Shown here: positions 22,129 through 33,564 of the stretch, one piece after another | Position numbering within the stretch: the stretch's first letter is position 1 | How the letters are laid out: each line of letters starts with the position of its first letter | DNA from: Phytophthora colocasiae | Taxonomy: Eukaryota; Oomycota; Peronosporomycetes; Peronosporales; Peronosporaceae | Direction of reading: 5' to 3' | Length of the DNA stretch: 64,000 bases | NCBI GenBank assembly: GCA_018806915.1 | Contig: JAGKQI010000093.1 | Coordinates: forward strand, 1,302,001 to 1,366,000 | The notes under the pieces: model-generated | Database searches by the model: none | What the model was told of the DNA's origin: nothing | The model's input: the letters and a program-made list of their open reading frames with translations, nothing else | Translations under genes and position numbers: made by a program

Positions 22129-22627
22129 GGTCACGTTTGTACAAGTGAGCAAATTGTGAAGTGCGGAAAGACTCAGACCTTGAATGCACGCCGTGAGCAC
22201 ATCGCACAACATATCTTGAATCCCATGACCGACTGAGGTGCAACTGACCCTGGACCAAGCACGTGTTTCACGATGACGGCAACGTTGACTTGCCTGCGAA
22301 ATGGAGAAGAACATGATGCCATTCGTTTCTTAATCGAATGCTGATGAGAGAATTCGTAGATACGTGCATGTGCTGAGTAAGATTATCAAATGATTTTAGA
22401 GAAATTGTATGGTATATTTACCGGTATGCGCAGTTCATCTATTGCTAACGTTAGTTGTGCGTATGGTACCATCTCATCCCCCCACCAGGATAGGAAGATC
22501 ATCTGTACAGTGCGTGAGCACTGGATGTTTTTGCGTATATTGCGCAATTTTTTTTTAAATAAATCAACTCGTAAACCATGATAGTTTTTTTTTTTCGTAT
22601 TCAGAACATATCTCCGTCCGCTACCGC
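22129..22627. other. Intergenic region, nothing assigned
   Basis: About 500 bp between the effector pseudogene start and the SSADH stop. It includes two T-runs near 22549 and 22587. I see no coding or RNA feature. Confidence 0.4.
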
Positions 22628-24264
22628 TTAGTTCAGACCACCGATACAAACCATCTTCGACTCGAGATATTCCTCCAGTCCCTCATGCGATCCTTCACGG
22701 CCAATTCCCGACTCCTTCACACCACCAAAAGGAGCTTGGACGATCGAGACAACCCCTGCATTGACTGCAACCATCCCAGTTTCCAGTTTCCCAGCAACCC
22801 GAAAGACACGTGACACATCTTGCGTGTAGAAATATCCTGCTAATCCAACTTTCGTGTCGTTCGCCTTGCGAATAACTTCCTCCTCGCACGAAAATGGGTA
22901 CAACGAAACAACTGGGCCGAAGATCTCTTCTTCCCAAAGTCTCATCTTTTCATTGACATGGGTTAGCACCGTTGCCTCGAAGAAATTCTTGCCCAGATCG
23001 CTCCTATTGCCGCCAACCAGCACCTTTGCACCTCTTTTCACCGCGTCTTCGATCAATCCAGCCACATTTTCAACAGCTTCAGGTCCGATAAGAGGTCCCA
23101 ACTTCACTCCATGCTCAAACGGCAGACCAATTTTCAAATTCTTCACCCGTTCGACAAGTTTTGCGGCAAATTTGTCGAAAATGCTCGACTCCACAAAAAC
23201 TCTGTTAACGGTGACGCACGTTTGCCCACTATTGCGGAATTTCGCGGCAATGAGTCCATCTAGTGCTTTCTCGAGATCCGCATCTTGAAAAACGATGAAC
23301 GGGGCGTTACCACCGAGTTCAAGAACAACGTGCTTCACTGTAGAAGACGCTTGTTCCATCAACTTTTTACCCGCGGAAGTCGATCCAGTAAAAGCAACCA
23401 GACGAACATCACGGTTCTCTGTCAACTCTTTTCCAATACCGGAGTGGCTACCTCTCGGAGCTGTAACCACGTTGATAACCCCTGCTGGAATCCCAGCATC
23501 TTCCGCTAATTTAGCAAGAGCCAACATGGATAACGGCGTTTTACCAGAAGGTTTTACCACTGCGGCACAACCGGACGCCACACAAGGCGCCAAAGCTCTC
23601 GATGCCGTTGCGTAAGGGAAATTCCAGGGAGATATGATAGCACATACACCAATAGGCTCTTTCATGACGAATACCATTTTGTCAGAGTCCGACGGGGTGA
23701 TCGAATATCCACTGGTACGAACGATTTCGTGCGCGTAATACTCGATAATACCAGCAGTAAAGGAAACCTCTGCCCTCGCCTCCTCAAGTGGTTTAGCACT
23801 CTCACAAGACGCAATGATCGCCAGGTCTTCAGCATTCTCCATGATCGCTGAGTGCCATTTCTTCATCACTGCCGAGCGAGCCTGGACAAGTCATTTAATC
23901 AGTCATACTTTAAGCAACAATTTAAGATGAAAACTTACTGGTGGAGTGAGCTTCTTCCAGCGACGTTGGGCCACATACGCAGCAGCAATTGCTTCATGTG
24001 CTTCTTCTTTCCCCATACACGTTACATGAGCGAGATCCCCTTGGGTAGCAGGGTCTAGAAAACAATATTTGTGTAATGTTATCCTAAAAACACAATATAA
24101 CCAAATCATTGTTGCTTACCTACAACCGCGAAGTACTCTCCGCTTCGTCCATCAACCCATTCTCCATTGATAAAACCTTTCAAGCGCACGAGGTCGGGAT
24201 TTTTCAACGACTGCAGTATCTGCCCAACGTGATGACGCATGTGATCATGAACGCTAGAATGCAT
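22628..24264 (-). CDS. SSADH: Succinate-semialdehyde dehydrogenase (ALDH5 family), copy 1, 504 aa
   Basis: Exons 24264-24120, 24054-23939 and 23881-22628 join in frame to 504 residues. Family signatures: FINGEWVDG near the N-terminus, ISPWNFPYAT, FTGSTSAGKKL for cofactor binding, LELGGNAPFIVF with the general-base Glu, NSGQTCVTVNR with the catalytic Cys, and the C-terminal ESKMVCIGGLN typical of GabD-type enzymes. Reaction known for the family: succinate semialdehyde + NAD(P)+ to succinate, the last step of the GABA shunt. The first 25 residues (MHSSVHDHMRHHVGQILQSL) could be a mitochondrial presequence but are not a textbook case. The first methionine at 24264 has alternatives. A paralogue with the same three-exon structure is at 37040-38706. 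Confidence 0.92.
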
Positions 24265-24433
24265 CTTCGTTGAACGATGCTAATTCGGAAATGGCCAACG
24301 AAGAGACCGCAACTTTCTCCTTGGGACGCTAAGATAATATCCACGGCAGAATCCGCGACAAGACTCAAAGAGACAAAGCAAACTCTTATGGTAAACGATA
24401 ATCTCAGCATTTTCGTCAAATGGCCAACGCTAA

Positions 24434-25383
24434 TTATTCAAGTTTGTCTTGTTTTTCCTTCGAAACTTGTGCTATAGCGAATACATTGTGACAGTTCGCA
24501 TTCAGAGGCTGCACTGGCCGAGCGTTCTTCCCTTCGTCAGTGATCTTGAGCTCAGCTAGGGTTTTCACGATGCGATTGAATTGCACCGAGGAAATGCGAG
24601 CAGGCGTACGAATCACCCACCAATCTACGAACTCGGTGCATGGTGGGGTAGTCAAACTACCAGCGTAGTTAAAGACGTGGCCTTTGCTGATGTAAGAGCC
24701 GAGTAGCTTCGAGTAGGACCTGGAAAATCGATTAGTATCTGTAGCTCTAAAACGTTGACAATGTGTACGTACAGGGCCATAGGGATCGTGGAATTCCTCG
24801 ACACACTGCTCATGGCGTCCACGATGGCGTCCACCGCTGATTCCGTGTGAGAATCATTGGTTTTCTGGAGAAAAAGACCGACCACGAGTGCTCCTGAGCT
24901 GTCTGCTTTCTTGTGGACGAAATGGATCTCTCCATCAAATGCCTTGCCATCGATCGTATGCTCAGACGGACTGTGCAGGTGAAACTGAGCAAATTTGTAT
25001 TCGGATAACTTTGTAGCTATCGTGCAGTTTCCTGAATGGTATTTACGATCCCATTATTATTTTGGTTGTAGTACAAAACAATACTATGAAGGTAGCAACA
25101 TACCTCCATTTACGATTGCAGTGTAGGACTCTGATGTTGCTGTCATGTTGAGATTGAGGCATGAACCAGTGAATTCAAGTGGGAATGGACTGTGTGCGTT
25201 AGTTGTGTTGGTTAAATTGATTGGGGACTGCTTGGAACCAGCACATGTTGGGTAACGTTTAGGCCACTGAGGCAGACTCAAAGCTCCCGAATCCCTGTGG
25301 TACGTGAACGCATTGTCTCCAGTCGCATCAACGTCAGTTCCTAGCACTAGCGCAATAGCAGCGACAACAAGTGTGACTTTCAT
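24434..25383 (-). CDS. Secreted alpha-carbonic anhydrase, copy 1 (274 aa)
   Basis: Exons 25383-25104, 25031-24773 and 24719-24434 join in frame to 274 residues. Signal peptide MKVTLVVAAIALVLGTDVDA. Alpha-CA hallmarks: GSKQSPINL, AQFHLHSPSEHTIDGKAFDG with two zinc His (HLH), EIHFVHKK with the third zinc His, and the C-terminal LTTPPCTEFVDWWVI. Known reaction: CO2 + H2O to bicarbonate + H+. Inferred location: secreted or cell-surface. Exon lengths 280 and 259 are identical to those of copy 2 next door, showing a recent tandem duplication. Confidence 0.93.
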
Positions 25384-25976
25384 TGAGTGATCGGTCTTAC
25401 TAGGTGAAATTGAGAATGATCGAGGTTGTGAAGAAGAGCATCAAAGTGGTCACGCGTTCTCATCCCGAGAACGGGATGACCCAATGCGATAATGCATTTG
25501 CTATTAAAATAAAACCTGAAACTAAGATTAATTATGAGTGTACTTGCATCGATTCTGCAGGTCTTAGAAAAGCGACGCATGGCTGACGGTGACAGAAGTG
25601 CGATCGATTTAGTTGACACCACTGAGTTGAATCCATTACGCGCTTTGGTACCACCGTTCAAGTTTGTTGGGTTATCGAAAAGGACGCGAAGAATTGGGGG
25701 GGGGGGGGTAATGAGGATTAACTTGATCAATCACTTCGAGATAATGAACATGTTAACCTTTCGTCTTCTATGAACCTTTAAAGCGGCAGAAGCTCGGATC
25801 TTGCCCTGCATCGAACGATAAGGCAACAATGATCGCTCGATCTATTCCCACAGGGCTCATTTCTCTACTTTCGTTTTGGGATTATATTATACAGAATCAG
25901 CACGTTAGTGATACGAAAATCATAATTGCATTGGAAGGCCTTACATACGAAAGAACTTCAGGTACTTCAAAAGTAC
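25384..25976. other. Intergenic region between the two carbonic anhydrase genes
   Basis: 593 bp with no supported gene. It contains a run of 13 G (25696-25708), a likely length-unstable tract, and the promoter of copy 1 at its left end. Confidence 0.5.
25404..25419 (-). promoter_or_regulatory. Initiator plus FPR-like element of carbonic anhydrase copy 1
   Basis: The minus strand reads TCATTCTCAATTTCAC about 20-35 bp before ATG 25383. This resembles the oomycete combination of an initiator (TCAYTYY) followed by a flanking WTTY motif. Confidence 0.45.
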
Positions 25977-26626
25977 TTAGTTATACGTTGTGACTGTCCG
26001 TCCATTCAGAGGCTGCACTGGCCGAGCGTTCTTCCCTTTATCCGTGATCTCGAGCTCAGCGAGGTTTTCCACGATGCGATTGAATTGCACCGAGGAAATG
26101 CGAGCAGGCGTACGAATCACCCACCAATCGACAAACTCGGTGCATGGTGGGGTAGTCAAACTACCAGCGTAGTTGAAAACGTGACCCTGGTTGATGTACG
26201 TACTGAGTAGCTTCGAATAGGGCCCTCTAGAAGCAAAAATACAATCATAAAATATCGGTAAAGTATTGACAGGGCACTGACAGTACGTACAAGGTCATTG
26301 CGATCGTCGATTCTGGCGTCACTTCGCTCATAGCGTCCACGATGACATCCACCGCTGGCTCCGTGTCATTTTCATTGACTTTCTGGAGGAAAAGCCCGAC
26401 CACAAGTGCTGCTGAGTCGTCTGCTTTTTTGTGCACAAAATGAATTTCTCCATCGAACGCCTTGCCATCGACGGTGTGTTCGGACGGAGTGTGGACGTGG
26501 AATTGAGCGAAATTGTACGTCTCCCCCTCCACTGTAGCAGTACAATCGCCTCCAAGAGAAAAAAACGTAAGGTATTAGTTTCGACGTCTGTAGTGTATTG
26601 CATAAGTTAACGCACCTCCATCCACT

Positions 26627-26630
26627 GCAG
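26627..26630. repeat. Target-site duplication GCAG, left copy (gypsy 1)
   Basis: GCAG abuts the LTR start TGTAGCG. The same four bases follow the other LTR at 36625-36628. Confidence 0.85.
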
Positions 26631-27482
26631 TGTAGCGTTTGCCTTTTATCTTGCCCGGCACGTTGAGCAAGTCGTATTGCTCTTGGCTTCTGCGTCCCGT
26701 TCACTTCGTATAGACTTAACACCTTCTGGCCGACAGCAACCACGTGTTGCTGCGCCGGACCTGTGGCTTCGTGCCCGGTCCTATTTATTGAATAGACACT
26801 ACTCTTAATGCCTACTTTCGTTTGTCTCGTTCGTCTCACACACTGCCAAACCTTCGTCCGTCAGCTCCTCACAGTTCGTCCCGAGCCCGCCGACACCGTT
26901 GAGACCCTCCAGGTGACGTGAAGTCGCTCGCACAGCTGTCGGAGTACTCACCAAAGCACTTCCAGTCGCCGCCGCCTTCCAGTTGTCGCCCAGTCCCGTT
27001 CGCTGCCCGCTCAGTCCTCGCCGTTCGTCACTCCCGTCCGAAGCCTGGTACTGTCGTTCGGTTGCGTGCTGCCTACGCTCAAGCAGCCTGCAATAATCCC
27101 ACACGCTCTCTTCAGCGCCAGTTGCAGAGTGAGCCCCTCGCTTGCTCCCTCCGTCGTGTTTTTCAAAGTGAGCCATCCTGCTCTTCACTTCGTCAGCCGG
27201 TTCCCCTTCTTCAAGGTCTCCGGTATCCAGCAGCTTGCAGCCAGTTCGAATTCTCATCGTACCACTGCTTCGCCACCCCGTGCTCCCGTACATGTACTCG
27301 TAGAAGGCCACGGCGTTTATTGGCTCACGCCACGAACGTTCGCCAGTACTTGGACCGCTGGAACTTCTCCCACAGGTGCTGCCGCTCCTCGTGCTCATCA
27401 CGTCTCAGCCACACTGGTTCTCCACGCGTCCTCCTCGTCTGTCCGTCTCGCAAATGTCAAGCGTCCGTGTCCTCCTGTTACA
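26631..27482 (-). repeat. 3' LTR of gypsy 1
   Basis: 852 bp, same length as the partner at 35773-36624. The long ORFs that cross it on both strands are identical in the two LTRs and are not genes. The integrase reading frame ends just inside it (27478). Confidence 0.95.
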
Positions 27483-29258
27483 CGCCTTCCCCACTTGGAG
27501 ACTCTTCCACGATTCTCCCTGATCTAAACAATCTCTCGTACTCCTCAATAGAAGCCCAGTACTTTTCGTCATCGTTGGAGTTTGCCATGTTCCCGTTCTG
27601 TAGTCTTCGCCAAACTCGCTCGGGCTGTAATTCGTATTCCAGCACGTACTGTCCAGCAGCGTTCCGTCTCCTTCTCCTTCGGAGTTCCACCAGGAGCTCG
27701 TCCTGTCGTGGCCTCTTGTCCGCACCTGGAACTGCTCGTCGACTTCTCTTCTTGCCTCGTGCAGCCGTTGCCGCCTGTACTGCCGCCGCCGTTGTGCCAA
27801 CAGTTTCGTATGCCGTCGGTTCATTCACACGGTCTTCCTCGTATTCAATCTCTCTATCGATGTCTTCTGCCGCCGCTTTTAAGAAGTCTGCCGGATAGTA
27901 GTAGGAAACCAAAAAGGAAACATGCGCGATGATCCTCTCTTTCTTGCCCTCAACGTCTTCCCGTTCCAACACAAAATTGTCATATCCAGCGGGCTCCACT
28001 ATTCTTAGCGGCCCCATCCACTGATGAACCAGCTTCGTCGCCTTAGCACCGCGTGGTGGTTTGTACATCCACACCCGGTCTCCCGCCACAAAGTTTCGAC
28101 GCCTCCGTACTTTACGATTATAATACCTCGCTTGCCGTTTCTGCTCACGAACTCGCGACAATTCTGCACACTCGTGGCTCCTTTTCAACGTCGCCACCAA
28201 TTTCTCGTGATAGGCGTTCAGCTCCCCCGCCTCGGTTCTTCTCGTTGCGCGTAGTAGCTCGTTGGGACTCCTCAACTTTCTCCCCATCATTAGTTCGTTA
28301 GGCGACAGCGCTACTGTCGAATGTCGGCCTGAATTATAGGAATACACAGCAAAGTCCACCCACTGGTCCCAATCGCGCTGCTTCTCGTCGTGCATGTACG
28401 TGGCCACCATGTCCTTCCACGTCCTGTTGAACCTCTCAACTAATCCAATCAAATGCGGTTTGTGTGGTACAGCAGTGGTCTGCTCAGCCTGCAAAAGCAC
28501 CACTAGCTCCTCGATCGCTCCTCCTGCCATCTCTGGGGCTCCATCTGTCAGCAACTCGCGAAATGTACCAAACCGAAGTACCACATTCTTCATCAAAACC
28601 TCGCGATGTCCTCTCTGCGGTGTGCTGCTTCACTGTGGCCGCGACAACATATCTCGTAACGTATTCTACGGCAGCAATCACAAAACCGGTTGCCTCCGTC
28701 CGTCGCTGGTAATGGGCCAGCCACATCCAACGCCCATCTGTCGCCGACATCGCCACCTCTTAAGCTTCTCAGTGGTGGAATCACCTCTCTCGGCCTCGCC
28801 TTCCTACTGCCACACTCCTGGCAACCTCGCACCCATCGTTTTACCGCGTCGCTCAGCCCTGGCCACCAATAAATCGCTGCTATTCTTGCGTACGTATGCG
28901 GAGCCCGTAAGTGCCCTGCCCACACAGAGTCATGGTGCTCTTTAAACACTAAAGGCCACAACGCTGGCGGTAATATCACTCGCTGTCCTTCCTCCATCTC
29001 GATCACCGCTAATCCGTACACCGTCGTTACCTTTCGTCCTCGGTGAAATCCTGAGTCCACTAACCGCTTCACCATCGTGCTCTTTCGCTGTGCTTCTCGG
29101 ATCTCGTCGTCTGTCAACTGCAGTGTCTGCTCAGCAATCCGTCGCTGCTCAATTCGCTCTACACGTTCTGCACGCCGGACTCCGTCGCGTTCCGTCGTCA
29201 CCCGTCGTTCATTAGCTCGCATCTCATTCTCGCGCGACACCCCAGATTCAATTGACAC
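27478..29258 (-). pseudogene. Gypsy 1 integrase region
   Basis: Frame 29258-28593 carries the zinc-binding part (HHDSVWAGHLRAPHTYAR ... CQECGSRKARPREV) and the first catalytic Asp (WALDVAGPLP). The frame is lost about 28680, and 28484-28756 holds VIAAVEYVTRYVVAATV. Frame 28596-27478 resumes with LTDGAPE (second Asp) and GLVERFNRTWKD (catalytic Glu), then a basic tail and a chromo-like end (AAGQYVLEYELQP). All catalytic acids are present but in separate frames. Confidence 0.88.
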
Positions 29259-31792
29259 TTCACCAACGTGTTCTCGATGCCCTCGGCTGGTCCATCACTA
29301 CTCGTGTCCGCCGATACCGCTTCCGTTGTCCCAGCATCCTTCATCATCACTGTCGTCGTAGCTGCCTGCATGTTGTCCGACACGTTCACCGCGTCATTCG
29401 TCGTGGCTGCCCGCACGTTGTTCGCCATGTTCACCGCCGGTCGCTCACTATCCGCCAACATTTCAACACCGTCGTCGCCATCATCGACCGCCATCTCGTT
29501 CAGCGCCCGAATGGCTTCCTCTCGCCACAATCGTTCGTCTTCTCGTCGTTTGGCAGCTCTCGTGCGTGGCCGTGCCGATTCACTGTTCGTCTGCGTTCCT
29601 CGTCGTGATCCCGCCGCTTCCACCGTCATCGCTGGAGTGCTGTCCGTCGCTACTGCCGGAGTATTATTCACCGCCGCCATCATGGTATCCGACGCTGACT
29701 CGTTCGTACTGCGCACTGTACCGCACGTAGCTCCCGCCGTCGACACCGCACTGATCTGCCGCTTCGTCTGGTCACTCGATACCGTCGTCAACAGGGGCTC
29801 ATCCCGTCTAAACTCCTTGCCGGTTCGCGTTGTATCGTTCGCCCGTCGTCTGCGTAAGCCTCGTTCGGGTACATCTCCTCGTTCGGTTGAAGGTGCACTC
29901 GTCTTCGTCGGTCCATTCCGCTGCTCGTTCGTCGCTAACAACTTGCCCCGTGGCACGTTCTTCTCGGTGTCTTGATCATTCGTCCGTGTAGTCGCCGCGT
30001 CGTCCTCAACGTCCGGCCCTCGATCCACGCAACTGTTCATTGCCGTCCCAGCCGTCATCTCCGTCATCCGTGCTCGTCGCCGTGCCCTCCGTCTTCTGCC
30101 AACCGCTGCTTGTACGGGTGCTGCCACAGGTGCTCTGGAGAGTGCATCTGCTACCACGTTCGTAGTCCCCGGTCGATACTCGACTTCAAAGTTAAACTCC
30201 TGTAATGTCAACGCCCAACGGTGTAGTTTCCCTGTCAGATTGGCACTGGTCATCAACCACTTCAACGCCGAGTGATCAGTGATGATCACGAACTTCCTCC
30301 CATACAGGTACGGTCGAAATAACTTTACTGCCCAAACAACCGCCAAACATTCTAACTCCGTGATTCCGTACTTGCTCTCGGCTTCGTTGTTCACTTTGCT
30401 GGCATAAGCCACCGGCTGCCATCCACTGCCGTGATCCTGCATCAAACACGCGCCTAAACCCACTCGGCTCGCGTCCGTCACCACTCGAAAATCCCGTCGG
30501 AAGTCGGGGTAAACCAACAACGGCTTACTCGTCAAAATGTCCTTTACTCGCTCAAACGCGTTCACCTGCGCGTCCGTCCATTCCCATTCAACATTCTTCC
30601 TCAGTAGTTTAGTCATTGGGGCCATAAGCGAACCAAAGCCTTCCACAAATCGCCGGTAGTAGCCTGCTAAATGTACAAACCGCTTCACTTCGACTGCATC
30701 TCGTGGCGTAGGGAAGTTCTGCACCGCCGTGATCAATCTCTGTAGTGGCCGTACCCCTTCATTGCTCAGCTCGTGACCCAAGTACTCCATGGATCTCATC
30801 GCGAAACGACACTTCTTCAGTTTCAACGTCAAACCAGCCGTCGCCAGCCGCTCCAACACCGTCGCCAACTCCACGATGTGTCTCTCGATTCCTCCCCGAG
30901 TGAAAACCACTATGTCGTCTAAGTACACCAGACACGTACTCCACGTCAAGCCTCTCAGTACACTATTCATCATTCGCTGGAAGGTCGAAGGTGCGTTAGT
31001 GAGTCCGAACGGCATTCTGATGAACCGATACAAACCCTTCTTCGTTGTGAACGCTGTTTTATCTCGATCTTCCGGAGCCACTAAAATTTGCCAATAGCCC
31101 GCCTTCAAGTCCAAGGTAGTGAACAGTAGAGCTCCTCCAAGTGCTTCTAATGTTTCGTCAATGCGGGGTAAAGGATACACGTCCTTCTTCGTCACCTTAT
31201 TGAGCGCTCGGTAATCGACACAAAACCGAACTTCTCCATCCTTTTTCCTCACTAGCACGACCGGGAAGCCCCAGGCTCCATCGCCTTCTTCGATCACTCC
31301 TGCTTTCAACATCGTTTCCACGTTTTCGTTAATGATCTGGTCTTCTGCTTGTGCTTGCCGTCTCCTCTTCTGCATTATTGGTGCCGTCTCGCCCGTATCG
31401 ATGTGGTGCTGTATGCTTAATGCTGTAGCTGGTGGACAGTCACTCTCATTGCTCGAAAGCCCTCGATAAACGCGCAAAAGCTTCATTACCAATTCACGTG
31501 CATCCCTTTCTTCAACTCCGATATGTATGTCCTTCTCGTTACTGAGTGGCGTCTCGCCGTCGCCCAACTCATCCATCCAGTCGTTCAGTCGTTCCGTCCG
31601 TAGCTCCTTGTTCATCTCGAGGATCGTCATGTCTTCATCCATCGGAATCCAGGTTCCGAGTTCTCGTTTGTTCGGTAGATTGGCTGCCCGATCATTCGCG
31701 TTGATGGCAGGCACCCAAGCTTTGCCATCCTTCGCTGTTGTTACCGTCGCTGCCAACAGAACCGCCCCCGTACTTCTCGTCGGAATGAACAT
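29198..31792 (-). pseudogene. Gypsy 1 reverse transcriptase and RNase H
   Basis: An 864-codon frame. Reverse transcriptase: FCVDYRALNKVTKKDVYPLP, LFTTLDLKAGYWQI and the catalytic YLDDIVVF. RNase H: VVTDASRVGLGACLMQ, ITELECLAVVWAVKLF and IITDHSALKWL. A long low-complexity, Thr/Arg-rich linker follows (about 29250-30090). This is the longest intact part of the element. It is joined to neither the protease frame upstream nor the integrase frame downstream. Confidence 0.92.
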
Positions 31793-31836
31793 ACCGCGCT
31801 CACCGTCCTTGGCCGCTACCGATACTTCTACTGGAG

Positions 31837-33564
31837 TTACCGTTCGTGCTGCAAGCTTCGTTCTCCCAGCAACACGCGCACTGCCGCCACTTTGCGTCCT
31901 CCGTCACCATCATTCGTCCGAAACGGAATCACCACCGATCGACCATCGTCACTGTACCGTACTTCGTTACGACTGAAGTCCATCGTTGCCTCTCGCGCCT
32001 GGAGGAAGTCGATCCCCAGTAGAAACTCGTCCGTACAACCCGCTACAATGCATGCCTCCACGCGTATCTGTTCTCCGAACACACTGATGAGGTCGAAACT
32101 CCATACCCCGATAACGTCCAGCAGGAAGCCTCCGATACCTTCGACGTAATCCACTGGTGCCGTGTCCGAAACCTTGTCGCCCAGCGCCATCCAGTCTGTA
32201 CCAGCGATCGTGTACCTTGCGCAACTGTCCAGCTTCACGTCTCTCTGAGTTCCCGATACCGTCACCGTGGCTGTGGGTAACCCATCTTCCGCACCAATAT
32301 ACTCCACAGTCTCCGTCTCAATCGACTGCTGTTCGTCATTCCGGTTCAACTGCTGTTTCACCAAGCTCACGCGAGCCCGTTCCTTCGTCTCCTTGTCCGT
32401 CGCGTCATCGACGTTGGTTCCAGTCTCATGACCACGTTCATGCAGATGCTTCAAGACTTCCTCGGCGTCTCGTGCTCGTCGAATTTGCCGGATTACTGCC
32501 TCACGTTTACGGTTGGTCTCTTGGTCTCGTGCAGCGCGCTTCTCCGCTTCTTTCTCGCGGGTCCTTCTGCGTTTGGCCATTCGTCGCTTCCGCCGCCGTG
32601 CCTGTCGAGCTTTCAGCAGTTCGCTAGTCAACGCCGTAACGTCACCGTCCTGCTCATCACCCGTCGAGTCACCGTCGTTCGCTTCCGAGTCTTTCGCGGG
32701 CCGGTTGCATTCATCGGGATCCTTGGTGGTCGTTATTTCTCTGGCATCGCCTCTCACTACACGGTCGGGCTCAGTACGCGTTGCTCTTACCGCCCCAACT
32801 TCAATGTCGAGCATACCCAGCTCCTTCTCTGTATTCACTGCAGGATCGACATTCGCCACCGCCGCCTCTGTACTACTGGTCGCGTCGCCCATGTGCAAAG
32901 CTTCGTCGCCCGTCGTCTCGTTCGTATTGACATTCACCGCTATTGCTTTCTGCATCGTCGACGTCGGGCTTACCCTGTCCGCATTGTTCGTCCGCGCCGT
33001 TCTGTTCACTGCCGCTGGCGTCACCACCGCCGCTGCGCCTTCCCCAGGTTGGCGTCGGTCCGTCGCGCTATCTGCCCGCTGTTTTCGTCCCGCGTCGTAC
33101 CTCCGTTCGTCTTGCTCCCTTTGCACCCGAGTATACCGCGTCGTGGCCATCGCTGGTCTCAACGTAGATACGTACTTCTCGGCCTGCAGTCGGTTGAAGA
33201 TCATCTCGTCGTCCTTCATAATCTGTTGCCACTCGACAATGTCGTCGCTCGTCAACACTTTCTCGTCCTGCATTGTAGTCACACCGCCTTCGCTCCGTTC
33301 TGCCTTGCGGCTCACGCCAATTTCCGTCGCTTCACTCTTCCCAAGGGGTTCGTTCATCACTGTCGAACGCCGTATCCCCGCTACGTCGTTCGCTGCTCGT
33401 TTTCCGACTCTGGCCAGAGGCTTCGCTCCGCGTGTGCGCATGTACTCGTCGTTCCGGGCCTTGGCCTCACTGTCGGTGCACATCCTCGCAAAATGGCCCA
33501 CTTCGGTTGCACGCAAAGCACCGGGGTTCGTTCGGACACTGCATTGACCAATGGCCTTTACCAC
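31837..33564 (-). pseudogene. Gypsy 1 zinc-knuckle to protease region
   Basis: A 575-codon frame that begins inside a CCHC knuckle (GHFARMC), then a charged linker, then a retropepsin-like domain: VKLDSCARYTIAG, where the active-site triplet reads DSC instead of DTG/DSG, and FLLGIDFLQARE toward its end. It stops shortly before the reverse transcriptase frame, which starts in a different phase at 31792. Confidence 0.8.

Noticed and set aside
25690..25710. Run of 13 G as a regulatory element
   Set aside because: A single homopolymer without repeated GGG tracts at spacing for a clear quadruplex; length may be a sequencing artefact.
26805..27898. 198-codon minus and 326-codon plus ORFs in or from the LTR
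   Set aside because: The 198-codon frame recurs identically in the other LTR (35947-36543); stop-poor LTR sequence without any protein signature.
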